Below are positions 18,640-27,412 of a DNA stretch of 64,000 nucleotides, piece after piece. Source of the DNA: Mycolicibacterium aurum (GTDB lineage: Bacteria > Actinomycetota > Actinomycetes > Mycobacteriales > Mycobacteriaceae). The notes under the pieces were generated by a model, which worked only from the letters and a program-made list of their open reading frames with translations, searched no databases and had not been told where the DNA came from. The stretch's first letter is position 1. Every line of letters begins with the position of its first letter. The stretch covers positions 434,001-498,000 of the forward strand of contig NZ_LR134356.1 in NCBI RefSeq assembly GCF_900637195.1, given 5' to 3'. The translations under genes and the position numbers were made by a program.

Positions 18640-19785
18640 ATGGCGCACACAGTGTTTCGTCGATCCGTCACGGCAGGGATTGCCTTCGCCGGCGCCGGCG
18701 CCATCGCTTTCTCGACCCTCCCGGTTCTTCCCAGCGACCACGCCACCCCCCGCGCGGCGGTTACCTACGTGGAACCTATCGCTCCGCGGGTCATGACCAC
18801 CGAGGTGGAGTACGTCGCGCTGGTCAACTCCCTGGAGATCCTGGTGGCAGGGGCGACGGCCGCCCTCGGGGAGAGCTTCGGTGCGTTCAGTAACCAGATG
18901 CCGGCACTGTTCCGCCAGGTCGGCGCCCAGTGGGCCGATCCCGATCTGCTGCCGCTGAACCACTCCCTGATCGCCGCCGCGGTGTTCACACCGATCGCAC
19001 CCCTTGTGGTCGGTCCGTTCACGGATGCCGTCGCCGAGGTCCTCGCTCAGACGTTCCCGTCGCGCGGCGACGAGATCCGGGAAAACCTGCCGCAGGCAGT
19101 CGAATACGCGTTCGCGCGGCTGATCGGCCCGATCATCAGCGCGATCGGTGCGACCGGAGCAGTGCACCAGGAGATCTACAACGCGGGCATGGCGGGCGAC
19201 TCGCCGGGGCAGTGGCTGGCCATCCTGCGCTCACCGTTCACCGTCATCGACGGATTCCTCAACGGCGGCTACGGCGACATCAGCACGCTGCTGACCGGCG
19301 AGGCCGGCGGGGAGCGCATCGCCGCTCCCGGCCTGCTCACCCCGTGGGGGCAGTACCCGTTGGACCGCAGTGTTACCGAGGAGACGGAGCCCGAAGCCGG
19401 CGAGACCGCGCTGCAGAGTGAGACCGACACCGCGGCAACGCTGGCGGCTGACGAGGTGGCGGACGTGCCCGACGTCGTCGACGCCGGCGACGAGAGCGCC
19501 GAATCCACGGCCGAGGAGGCCACCGCCGAGGTGACGCCGGTGTCCGACGAGGTGACCGACACAGCCGACGGCACCGCTGAGGCCGAGGCTCCGAAGGACG
19601 CCGACACGTCTGCTGAGGCGGAGAAGGCCGAGAGCGGGACGAAGGTCCGTGGCGCGAGCGCCACGAAAGCCGACAAGCAAGAGAAGGCTGACAAGCAGGA
19701 GGCGGCGGAGAAGTCGGAGAAGGCGGATAAGTCGGACGCATCAGCGAAGGCCGACAAGTCCGACGGCAGCGACTCCGGCGAGTAG
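18640..19785 (+). CDS. Exported mycobacterial protein with charged, low-complexity C-terminal tail
   Basis: The 381-residue protein starts at ATG 18640 with AGGAG fifteen bases upstream. An N-terminal signal segment (about residues 7-30) is followed by a helical domain with [15 protein letters not shown] and a [10 protein letters not shown] motif. I have the impression that this motif recurs in mycobacterial exported proteins of unknown function. From about residue 245 the chain becomes acidic (Glu/Asp/Ala/Thr), then Lys-Ala-Asp-Glu repeats (KADKQE, EKADKSD). The function is unknown; the tail could contact the envelope or a charged partner. It lies 71 bases upstream of dcd. Confidence 0.72.
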   Translation: MAHTVFRRSVTAGIAFAGAGAIAFSTLPVLPSDHATPRAAVTYVEPIAPRVMTTEVEYVALVNSLEILVAGATAALGESFGAFSNQMPALFRQVGAQWADPDLLPLNHSLIAAAVFTPIAPLVVGPFTDAVAEVLAQTFPSRGDEIRENLPQAVEYAFARLIGPIISAIGATGAVHQEIYNAGMAGDSPGQWLAILRSPFTVIDGFLNGGYGDISTLLTGEAGGERIAAPGLLTPWGQYPLDRSVTEETEPEAGETALQSETDTAATLAADEVADVPDVVDAGDESAESTAEEATAEVTPVSDEVTDTADGTAEAEAPKDADTSAEAEKAESGTKVRGASATKADKQEKADKQEAAEKSEKADKSDASAKADKSDGSDSGE

Positions 19786-19856
19786 CGGTCGGGGACCGGC
19801 GGGGCCTGGCACCCGCCACCTGCCCCGTGCACGGTGTCGGCGGATACTCTCGTGCC

Positions 19857-20429
19857 GTGCTGCTCTCCGATCGCGACATCAGGGCCGAGATCAACTCGGG
19901 CAGGCTCGGCGTCGACCCGTTCGACGACAGTCTGATCCAGCCGTCGAGCGTCGACGTCCGCCTCGACAACCTGTTCCGGGTGTTCAACAACACCCGCTAC
20001 ACGCACATCGACCCGTCGGAACGGCAGGACGACCTGACCTCCCTCGTGGAGCCCAAGGAGGGCGAACCGTTCGTGCTGCACCCGGGTGAATTCGTGCTCG
20101 GGGCGACGCTGGAGCGGTGCACCCTGCCCGACGACCTGGCCGGCCGGCTCGAGGGCAAGTCATCGCTGGGCAGGCTCGGCCTGCTCACCCATTCCACGGC
20201 CGGCTTCATCGACCCCGGCTTCACCGGGCACATCACGCTGGAGCTGTCCAACGTCGCGAACCTGCCCATCACTCTGTGGCCGGGGATGAAGATCGGGCAG
20301 CTATGCCTGCTGCGTCTGACCAGCCCCGCCGAGCATCCCTACGGCAGCTCCGAGGTCGGCTCGAAGTATCAGGGCCAGCGCGGTCCGACGCCGTCGAAGT
20401 CCTACCAGAACTTCCTCAAGTCCATCTGA
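19857..20429 (+). CDS. dcd: dCTP deaminase (probably dUMP-forming, bifunctional)
   Basis: The 190-residue product has the length of the M. tuberculosis enzyme Rv0321. Conserved family parts are LLSDRDI at the N-terminus, [10 protein letters not shown], the active-site segment [20 protein letters not shown] (about residues 106-125), and the C-terminal [11 protein letters not shown]. Mycobacterial Dcd is known to carry out both dCTP deamination and dUTP hydrolysis, giving dUMP for dTMP synthesis. GTG 19857 is chosen because it starts the conserved LLSDRDI and follows a TACTCT box by six bases, consistent with leaderless translation. Confidence 0.95.
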   Translation: MLLSDRDIRAEINSGRLGVDPFDDSLIQPSSVDVRLDNLFRVFNNTRYTHIDPSERQDDLTSLVEPKEGEPFVLHPGEFVLGATLERCTLPDDLAGRLEGKSSLGRLGLLTHSTAGFIDPGFTGHITLELSNVANLPITLWPGMKIGQLCLLRLTSPAEHPYGSSEVGSKYQGQRGPTPSKSYQNFLKSI

Positions 20430-20656
20430 CCGAGAAACGTCACAGCCGCGACCCAGCATGCCCGAGTAATGTCATAACGACCGGCGCCACCGGTCTTCGT
20501 GCCGCGCGTTCCGGCCAGGTCTTCAGTCGCCGTAGCTAACAGCCTCGGATGTAACGCCAGAGCTGTCAGTGCCGATGAAGTACTAGTTGTCGGCTCGCCG
20601 AGCGCATTTGACCAGTGCCGACCGCAAAGCTGCAGCAAACGTTATTGGAGGGGTCA

Positions 20657-22321
20657 GTGGACATCGTACTAGGTGTGTCTATGACACCTACGACGGTGCG
20701 CATGGTGCTGGTCGAAGGCGTGAAGGCCGACGGGGTAACCGTCGACCACGACGTTTTCGACGTCACCGCCGCCGAGGGTTCAGCAAACGTCGCAGACCAC
20801 GTTGTCGCCGCGGTGCAGGGCACCAAGGAGAGCGCCGAGACCGGAGGGCACCACCTCAAGTCGATCGGTGTCACGTGGAGTGATCACGCGGAGGCCACCG
20901 CGCTGCGGGACGCGCTGGCCGCCCACGGAATCGATGACGTCATGCTCGTCTCGGAAGGACACGCCGCGGCGTCGCTGGCCCAGGCCGTGGGGCGTGCAGT
21001 CGGCTACGACACCACCGCCCTGCTGTTCGTCGACCGGGACACCGCGACGCTCTCGGTCGTGCGTACCGACGACGGTTCGGTGGTCAAGGTGCTCAGCCGC
21101 ACGCTGCACAGCAGCGACGCGATGGCGGTGCTCACCGAGATGGCCGAGGCGGTCGCGGCGCAGGATGCGCCGCCGCAGGGCATCTTCGTCGTCGGCGCCG
21201 GGGTCGACATCAGCTCGGTGAAGGACCACCTCGAACATCTGGTGTCGCTTCCGGTCAACGCACCTGACGACGCCGCCCTGGCACTGGCCAGGGGTGCCGC
21301 GTTGGCGTCCGCCGCCGCCCCCACCTTCGAGGCCACCACCGTCGGGCTGGCCTACTCGCAGGACCCCGACGGCACCACGGCCGGCTCGGTCTACGCAGGC
21401 CTGGCCGGCGTGGACACGCAGCTGGCGCCGGCCTCCGCCGACGACGTCGTCGACGAGTTCGCGCCGACCGAGATGCGTCCGGTCGACGAGGAGCGCAAGC
21501 CGTTCCTGCTCGTGGGCAGTGCGTTGACGTCGTTGTTCGTCGTCGGAGTAGTTGCGCTCGTCATCTCGCTCGCGATCAGCATCCGGCCCACCGCCGATCA
21601 GCGGCCGAGTCCGGCGCAGAGCGCGATCGTGCCCAGCGTCCAGGTGCCGGCGCCCGACCCGGCTCCGGCACGCCAGGAAGCCGCCGTCATACCGTCGGAC
21701 CCGCCGACGGCCGACACCATCAAGCCGCCCGTGCCCGTCGTCCAGCAGGCGCCGCAGCAGGCGCCGCGCACGGTCTTCGTCGAGCAGCCCGCGCCGGCAC
21801 CCGCGGCACCCGCTCCGGCCCCGCCTCCCGCCGCTCCGGCGCCCGCCCCGGCCCCGGTGGCGCCACCACCGGTGGTCGCGCCGGTCGTCGTGCCGCCGCC
21901 GGTGATCGTGTTGCCGCGGCCGCAGTGGACGCCGCCTCGGCCCGCCTGGACGTGGCCCAACCAGCGGCCTGAGCCGGACGAGCCCGACGAGCCCAGCACG
22001 CCGCAGAACCCGTGGCAGCCGCCCTGGGACGACGACGACTCGTCGACGCCGACCCTGCCGACGCAGACCGTGCAACCCACCCGGCCGCAGGTGCCCCAGG
22101 TTCCGCAAGTGCCTCAGGTTCCGCAGGTGCCGCAGCAGCCGCAGTGGCCCAGCATCGGGTCGGGCAGCTCCGGATCAGGATCGGGCTCGGGTTCGGGGTC
22201 GGGCAGCAGCCGGGGTGACAGCGGATCCTCGCGGGGTGGCTCGGGCAGCCGAGTGCCTGGCGACATCAACGGCGACGGTTGTTTCCTGGTCTTCTGCGCC
22301 CCCGGCGCAGGCCGCGGATAA
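20657..22321 (+). CDS. Membrane-anchored actin-fold (Hsp70-like, DUF7159-type) protein with Pro-rich outer tail
   Basis: GTG 20657 has GGAGGGG upstream and gives 554 residues. Residues 1 to about 220 look like a degenerate actin/Hsp70-type ATPase fold, starting VLGVSMTPTTVRMVLVEG, with ALLFVDRDTATLSVV as the second phosphate-like strand. A TM helix (LTSLFVVGVVALVISLAI, about 290-310) follows. The outer part is Pro/Ala/Gln-rich, with a PQV repeat (VPQVPQVPQVPQ) and Ser-Gly repeats. It ends in GDINGDGCFLVFCAPGAG with two Cys. It resembles the Rv0312-type proteins of M. tuberculosis, from memory. The upstream gap after dcd (227 bases) holds only a small dyad. The role is unknown. Confidence 0.72.
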   Translation: MDIVLGVSMTPTTVRMVLVEGVKADGVTVDHDVFDVTAAEGSANVADHVVAAVQGTKESAETGGHHLKSIGVTWSDHAEATALRDALAAHGIDDVMLVSEGHAAASLAQAVGRAVGYDTTALLFVDRDTATLSVVRTDDGSVVKVLSRTLHSSDAMAVLTEMAEAVAAQDAPPQGIFVVGAGVDISSVKDHLEHLVSLPVNAPDDAALALARGAALASAAAPTFEATTVGLAYSQDPDGTTAGSVYAGLAGVDTQLAPASADDVVDEFAPTEMRPVDEERKPFLLVGSALTSLFVVGVVALVISLAISIRPTADQRPSPAQSAIVPSVQVPAPDPAPARQEAAVIPSDPPTADTIKPPVPVVQQAPQQAPRTVFVEQPAPAPAAPAPAPPPAAPAPAPAPVAPPPVVAPVVVPPPVIVLPRPQWTPPRPAWTWPNQRPEPDEPDEPSTPQNPWQPPWDDDDSSTPTLPTQTVQPTRPQVPQVPQVPQVPQVPQQPQWPSIGSGSSGSGSGSGSGSGSSRGDSGSSRGGSGSRVPGDINGDGCFLVFCAPGAGRG

Positions 22322-22397
22322 CGCTCGTCACCTGCTGTTGGTCTGGCGCTTGGTGTCGCGTAGCGGTTAGCTCATCGCGGCTGCCTATAGAGGCGGT

Positions 22398-23738
22398 ATG
22401 CGATGCACAGTATTCGGGACGGGCTACCTCGGCGCGACACACGCCGCGGGCATGGCCGAGCTCGGCCACGACGTCGTCGGCGTCGACATCGACGCAGGCA
22501 AGATCGCGAAACTGTCCGGCGGCGAGGTCCCGTTCTACGAGCCGGGACTCCGAGAGATGCTGCAGCGCAACATCGATGCGGGCCGACTGCGCTTCACCAC
22601 CGACTACGCCGAGGCCGCCGAGTTCGCCGATGTGCACTTCCTCGGCGTCGGGACACCGCAGAAGAAGGGTGAATACGGCGCCGACCTGCGCCACGTCTAC
22701 GCCGTGATCGACACGCTGGTGCCGAAGCTGCGCCGTCCCGCGGTGATCGTCGGCAAGTCCACGGTGCCGGTGGGCACCGCCGCCGAACTCGGCACCCGCG
22801 CCGCCGCCCTGGCCCCCGACGGCGTCACCGTCGAGATCGCCTGGAACCCGGAGTTTCTGCGCGAAGGATTGGCCATCCAGGACACCCTGCATCCGGACCG
22901 CATCGTCCTTGGCGTGCAACGGGATTCGACCCTGGCCGAGGAGGCTGTCCGCGCGCTGTACGCACCGCTGCTGGCCGCCGGGGTGCAGTTCCTGCTGACC
23001 GATCTGCAGACCGCCGAGCTGGTGAAAGTCTCGGCGAACGCGTTCCTGGCGACCAAGATCTCGTTCATCAACGCGATCTCGGAAGTGTGTGAAGCCGCCG
23101 ACGCCGACGTCACCATGCTGGCCGACGCGCTGGGTCACGACGCCCGGATCGGCCGGCGATTCCTCAACGCCGGTCTCGGTTTCGGCGGCGGCTGCCTCCC
23201 CAAGGACATCCGCGCGTTCATGGCGCGCGCCGGCGAGCTCGGCGCCAACCATGCGCTGACGTTCCTGCGCGAGGTCGACAGCATCAACATGCGCCGCCGC
23301 ACCCGGATGGTGGAACTGGCCACCAGGGCGTGCGGTGGATCGCTGCTGGGCGCCAACGTGGCCGTCCTGGGGGCGGCGTTCAAGCCCGAGTCCGATGACG
23401 TGCGGGACTCGCCTGCGCTCAACGTCGCGGGCCTGCTGCAACTCAACGGAGCGACGGTCAACGTGTACGACCCGAAGGCCATGGAGAACTCGCGGCGCCT
23501 GTTTCCCACCCTGAACTACTCGACGTCGGTCGCGGAGGCGTGTGACCGGGCCGACGCGGTGCTGGTGCTCACGGAATGGAGTGAGTTCGTCGAGCTGGAT
23601 CCCACGGTGCTGGCCGCCACTGTGCGCGCGAAAGTAGTTGTCGACGGCCGCAATTGCCTCGACAGCAGCCGCTGGCAGCGGGCCGGCTGGCGGGTCTTCG
23701 CGCTGGGCCGCGCCAGTGGAGCGCCGCCGGCCGCGTAA
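22398..23738 (+). CDS. udgA: UDP-glucose 6-dehydrogenase
   Basis: The 446-residue protein begins with the NAD-binding motif FGTGYLGATHA. It contains the family KSTVPVGTA strand, the WNPEFLREG block, and the catalytic Cys in FGGGCLPKDIRA (about residue 262). The C-terminal Rossmann domain has GAAFKPESDDVRDSPAL. It oxidises UDP-glucose to UDP-glucuronate for envelope polysaccharides. The position directly after dcd matches Rv0321-Rv0322, with one gene inserted. Distinguishing UDP-glucose from GDP-mannose dehydrogenase is by synteny and overall similarity. Confidence 0.88.
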   Translation: MRCTVFGTGYLGATHAAGMAELGHDVVGVDIDAGKIAKLSGGEVPFYEPGLREMLQRNIDAGRLRFTTDYAEAAEFADVHFLGVGTPQKKGEYGADLRHVYAVIDTLVPKLRRPAVIVGKSTVPVGTAAELGTRAAALAPDGVTVEIAWNPEFLREGLAIQDTLHPDRIVLGVQRDSTLAEEAVRALYAPLLAAGVQFLLTDLQTAELVKVSANAFLATKISFINAISEVCEAADADVTMLADALGHDARIGRRFLNAGLGFGGGCLPKDIRAFMARAGELGANHALTFLREVDSINMRRRTRMVELATRACGGSLLGANVAVLGAAFKPESDDVRDSPALNVAGLLQLNGATVNVYDPKAMENSRRLFPTLNYSTSVAEACDRADAVLVLTEWSEFVELDPTVLAATVRAKVVVDGRNCLDSSRWQRAGWRVFALGRASGAPPAA

Positions 23739-23747
23739 CGTCGCAGC

Positions 23748-24068
23748 ATGGGTGTCTACGCGCTGAACCTGTTCGACATCGCCGACCGCGAGGAGTACCT
23801 GGCCTACTCGAAGCGCTCACCGGCGGAGGTGGCCAAGCACGGCGGCCGCGTCGTCGCGCTCGGCCAGTTCCGCGAAGCGGTCACCGGTGACGTCACACCG
23901 CGCTCGGTGCTGATCGTGGTCGAGTGGGAGTCCGAGGACGCCTTCAACAGCTACCGCAACGACCCTGAGCTGGCCGAACTGCACGCCCATCGGGAGAACG
24001 GCTCGTCGTCCTACATCTGGCACCTCTTCGATCGGCTGGACGACCTCCGGCCGCTGCTTAAGGTGTAG
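23748..24068 (+). CDS. DUF1330 family protein (ferredoxin-fold, dimeric)
   Basis: The 106-residue protein fits the DUF1330 fold: an N-terminal YALNLFDI strand, YLAYSKRSPAEVAKHGGRVVALG, then VLIVVEWESEDAFNSYRNDPEL. Members are small alpha/beta-barrel dimers of unclear, perhaps monooxygenase-like or stress, function. The ATG follows a TAACGT box by six bases, so it may be a leaderless start of its own. The P450 gene begins two bases after its stop, which points to one transcript. Confidence 0.75.
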   Translation: MGVYALNLFDIADREEYLAYSKRSPAEVAKHGGRVVALGQFREAVTGDVTPRSVLIVVEWESEDAFNSYRNDPELAELHAHRENGSSSYIWHLFDRLDDLRPLLKV

Positions 24069-24070
24069 GT

Positions 24071-25405
24071 ATGGCGGCTGAGATTCTGCGACAACGGATC
24101 CGGTGGCTCGCGCTGCACGGAGTGATTCGCGCGCTGTCCACGATCGGTGCAAGACGGGGGAAAGACCCTCAGGCCCGCCTGATCGCCGATCCCAGCGTGC
24201 GCGACGACCCCGCGCGCTTCGCCGACGAGATGCGTGGTGGCGACCCCGTGATCCGGTGCCGCGCGGTGCTGCTGACCGTCGACCACCAGGCGGCCGGCGA
24301 GATCCTGCGCTCCGACGATTTCCGGGTGACCTCGCTGGGGGGCGGGCTGCCCGCACCGTTGCAGTGGATCAACCGCAAAACCCATCCCGGCCTGTTGCAT
24401 CCGATCGAACCGCCGTCGCTGCTGTCGATCGAGCCGCCCGACCACACCCGCTGCCGCAAGCTGGTGTCCTCGGTGTTCACCGCGCGCGCCGTCGCCGCGC
24501 TGCGCGATCGCGTGCAGCAGACCGCTGACCAGCTCCTCGACGATCTCGAAGGGGAGTCCGGCGTCGTCGACGTCGTCGAGCGGTACTGCTCCCAGCTGCC
24601 GGTCGCCGTCATCAGCGACATCCTCGGGGTGCCCGAGCGCGACCGCCAGCACATCCTGCACTTCGGCGAACTCGGCGCACCCAGCCTGGACATCGGCCTG
24701 TCCTGGAAGCAGTACCTGCAGGTGCACCAGGGCCTCGTCGGCTTCAACCGCTGGCTGGGCGGGCACCTCGACGAACTGCGGCGCAACCCGGGTGACGACC
24801 TGATGAGCCAGCTCATCCTCGCCAGCCAGGCCTCCGACGAAGACGCCCGGCTGACGGACCGCGAGCTGCAGGCCACGGCCGGGCTGGTACTGGCGGCGGG
24901 CTTCGAGACCACGGTGAACCTGCTGGGCAACGGCATCCGGATGCTGCTGGACACCCCCGAACACCTGGACACGTTGGCCGCCCGGCCCGAGTTGTGGCCC
25001 ACCACGGTCGAGGAGATCCTGCGGCTGGATTCACCGGTGCAGATGAGTGCCCGCTTCGCACGCAACGACGTCGAGATCGCCGGAACCCCGGTCCAGCGGG
25101 GCGAGCTGGTGATCATCCACCTGGCGGGCGCCAACCGTGACCCCAAGGTGTTCACCGATCCGCACCGCTTCGACATCGAGCGGGACAACGCAGGCAGGCA
25201 CCTGTCCTTCTCGGGCGGCAGGCACTTCTGCCTGGGCGCCGCGCTGGCTCGCGCCGAGGGCGAGGTGGGGCTGCGGACGTTCTTCGAGCGCTTCCCGGCG
25301 GCTCGGCTGGCAGGTGGTGGCAGCCGCCGCGACACCAGGGTGTTGCGGGGATGGTCAACCTTGCCGATCACCCTTGGAAAGGCGCGCGCCGCGCTAGGTT
25401 CGTAG
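24071..25405 (+). CDS. Cytochrome P450
   Basis: The 444-residue soluble bacterial P450 has the I-helix LAAGFETTVNLLGN (oxygen-binding AGxET, about residue 275), ExxR in EEILRLD, and the heme loop FSGGRHFCLGAALARAEGE with the axial Cys at about residue 388. It hydroxylates an unknown hydrophobic substrate using ferredoxin electrons; no ferredoxin gene is adjacent. It sits between a DUF1330 gene (two-base gap) and a maleylpyruvate-isomerase-like gene (two-base gap), so the three are probably one operon. Confidence 0.93.
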   Translation: MAAEILRQRIRWLALHGVIRALSTIGARRGKDPQARLIADPSVRDDPARFADEMRGGDPVIRCRAVLLTVDHQAAGEILRSDDFRVTSLGGGLPAPLQWINRKTHPGLLHPIEPPSLLSIEPPDHTRCRKLVSSVFTARAVAALRDRVQQTADQLLDDLEGESGVVDVVERYCSQLPVAVISDILGVPERDRQHILHFGELGAPSLDIGLSWKQYLQVHQGLVGFNRWLGGHLDELRRNPGDDLMSQLILASQASDEDARLTDRELQATAGLVLAAGFETTVNLLGNGIRMLLDTPEHLDTLAARPELWPTTVEEILRLDSPVQMSARFARNDVEIAGTPVQRGELVIIHLAGANRDPKVFTDPHRFDIERDNAGRHLSFSGGRHFCLGAALARAEGEVGLRTFFERFPAARLAGGGSRRDTRVLRGWSTLPITLGKARAALGS

Positions 25406-25407
25406 GG

Positions 25408-26151
25408 GTGGACTTCCGAGCAACTTTGCTCGAGCAGACTCGAGCCTTCGGTGACCTGATCCGGTCGGCAGACCCGGCGACGCCGGTACCCACGTGCGGA
25501 GACTGGACGCTCAAACAGTTGTTCCGCCACGTCGGGCGCGGAAACCGTTGGGCGGCACAGATCATCAGCGAGCATCGGAGCCAGCCGCTGGATCCGCGCG
25601 ACGTCCGCGACGGCCGGCCCCCCGAGGATCCCGACGCCGCGATCGACTGGCTGATCGGGGGTGCCCAGCTGGTCATCAACGGGGTCGACCGGGTCGGTTC
25701 GGAACGCGTGTGGACCTTCGTCGGGCCCAGGCCGGCCGGGTGGTGGCTGCGCCGACGTGTGCACGAAACCGCCGTGCACCGCGTCGACGCGGCGCTGGCG
25801 CTCGGTCAGGATCTGGAACTGCCCGTCGAACTCGCCGGGGACAGCCTCAGCGAGTGGATCGAGATCGCCACCATCGACAGGCGGCACGCACCCGCGCTGG
25901 ATCACGGCCGGTCACTCCACTTGCACGCCACCGAGGAGCAGCTGGGCCCCACCGGCGAGTGGACCATCACCCACGATGACGACGGACTGGGCTGGTCGCA
26001 CAGCCATGCCAAGGGCGACGTGGCGCTGCGAGGACCCGTCAACGCCCTGCTGCTGGCCACGTTGCGGCGCAAGACGGCCGAGCAGGCCGGCCTTGAGGTG
26101 TTCGGCGACACCGCCGTGTGGGACAGCTGGCTGGACCGTACACCGTTCTGA
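25408..26151 (+). CDS. Maleylpyruvate isomerase/mycothiol-dependent DinB-like protein (TIGR03083 type)
   Basis: The 247-residue product from GTG 25408 has the DinB-like N-terminal four-helix bundle (CGDWTLKQLFRHVGRGNRWAA, with a metal-ligand His). A second conserved block RVHETAVHRVDAALALG carries the other His residues. The C-terminal domain (ATEEQLGPTGEWTI) is the MDMPI-C part. The family includes mycothiol-dependent isomerases and transferases; the substrate here is unknown. A TAGGTT box ends seven bases before the GTG, so it may also have a leaderless promoter inside the P450 3' end. Confidence 0.78.
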   Translation: MDFRATLLEQTRAFGDLIRSADPATPVPTCGDWTLKQLFRHVGRGNRWAAQIISEHRSQPLDPRDVRDGRPPEDPDAAIDWLIGGAQLVINGVDRVGSERVWTFVGPRPAGWWLRRRVHETAVHRVDAALALGQDLELPVELAGDSLSEWIEIATIDRRHAPALDHGRSLHLHATEEQLGPTGEWTITHDDDGLGWSHSHAKGDVALRGPVNALLLATLRRKTAEQAGLEVFGDTAVWDSWLDRTPF

Positions 26152-26177
26152 CCGGCAGACCGCCTAAGCTCGCGAAC

Positions 26178-26546
26178 ATGACCACTTCAGAGCTGGCCAC
26201 CGTCCTCGCCTGGCACGACGCGCTCAACGCGGCAGACCTGGACACTCTGCTGTCACTGTCCAGCGACGACATCGAGATCGGTGACGCCGGCGGCGCCGCC
26301 CAGGGGCACGCAGCTCTGCGCGACTGGGCCCAGGCGCTCGACATCAAGGTCGAACCGGGCCGCATCTACGTCAACGACGGCGTCGTCGTCGTCGAGCAGA
26401 AGACAGTCTCGGTCACCGGCGAAACAGGCACCATGGCGTCGGCGTTCCGGGTGGTGCACGACCACGTCACGTCGGTGTTCCGGCACGACGACCTGGCCTC
26501 GGCGCTGGCCGCCACGGAGCTGACCGAAGCCGATCTGACCGGCTGA
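26178..26546 (+). CDS. SnoaL/NTF2-like small protein
   Basis: The 122-residue protein fits the NTF2-like cone fold: an N-terminal helix [28 protein letters not shown], then [10 protein letters not shown], and C-terminal strands ([23 protein letters not shown]). Such proteins are small enzymes or ligand binders; nothing reveals the substrate. ATG 26178 follows a TAAGCT box by eight bases. Its stop overlaps the rmlA start (TGATG), so it is translationally coupled to rmlA, though a functional link to rhamnose synthesis is not obvious. Confidence 0.78.
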   Translation: MTTSELATVLAWHDALNAADLDTLLSLSSDDIEIGDAGGAAQGHAALRDWAQALDIKVEPGRIYVNDGVVVVEQKTVSVTGETGTMASAFRVVHDHVTSVFRHDDLASALAATELTEADLTG

Positions 26547-27409
26547 TGCGCGGCATCATCCTGGCGGGCGGATCGGGCACCCGGCTGTATCCCATCACCA
26601 TGGGGGTCAGCAAGCAGCTGCTGCCGGTGTACGACAAGCCGATGATCTACTACCCGCTGTCAACGCTGATGATGGCCGGCATCCGCGACATCCTGGTGAT
26701 CACCACCGAACACGACGCGCCGGGTTTCCACCGGCTGCTCGGCGACGGATCGGACTTCGGTATCAACCTCACCTACGCGGTGCAGGACCGGCCCGACGGA
26801 CTCGCGCAGGCGTTCGTCATCGGGGCCTCGCACATCGGTGCGGACAACGTCGCACTGGTGTTGGGCGACAACATCTTCTACGGACCGGGCCTGGGCACCA
26901 GCCTGCAGCGCTTCCACGACGTCGAAGGCGGCGCGATCTTCGCGTACTGGGTGGCCAACCCGTCGGCGTACGGCGTCGTCGAGTTCGGGCCCGACGGCAG
27001 CGCGCTGTCGCTGGAAGAGAAACCGGTTGCGCCCGCGTCGAATTACGCGGTCACCGGGCTGTACTTCTACGACAACGACGTCATCGAGATCGCGCGTGCA
27101 CTGCGCAAGTCGGCCCGCGGCGAGTACGAGATCACCGAGATCAACCAGACCTACCTCGACCAGGGCAGGCTCAGCGTCGAGAAACTCGCCCGCGGCACCG
27201 CCTGGCTGGACACCGGGACGTTCGATTCGCTGCTGGATGCCAGCGACTACATCCGCACCGTCGAGCGCAGGCAGGGCCTGAAGATCAGCGTCCCCGAGGA
27301 GGTGGCGTGGCGGGTCGGATTCATCGACGACGACGAACTCGCCGCCCGCGCCGACAAACTCCTCAAGTCCGGCTACGGCGCGTATCTGCTGGAGTTACTG
27401 GAGCGCTGA
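26546..27409 (+). CDS. rmlA: Glucose-1-phosphate thymidylyltransferase
   Basis: The 287-residue protein has the nucleotidyltransferase signature [20 protein letters not shown] and the family [23 protein letters not shown] and the C-terminal [11 protein letters not shown] also match RmlA. It makes dTDP-glucose, the first step to dTDP-rhamnose, which links arabinogalactan to peptidoglycan, and is essential in mycobacteria. The location corresponds to Rv0334. Its start overlaps the stop of the SnoaL-like gene. Confidence 0.96.
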   Translation: MRGIILAGGSGTRLYPITMGVSKQLLPVYDKPMIYYPLSTLMMAGIRDILVITTEHDAPGFHRLLGDGSDFGINLTYAVQDRPDGLAQAFVIGASHIGADNVALVLGDNIFYGPGLGTSLQRFHDVEGGAIFAYWVANPSAYGVVEFGPDGSALSLEEKPVAPASNYAVTGLYFYDNDVIEIARALRKSARGEYEITEINQTYLDQGRLSVEKLARGTAWLDTGTFDSLLDASDYIRTVERRQGLKISVPEEVAWRVGFIDDDELAARADKLLKSGYGAYLLELLER

Positions 27410-27412
27410 CGT

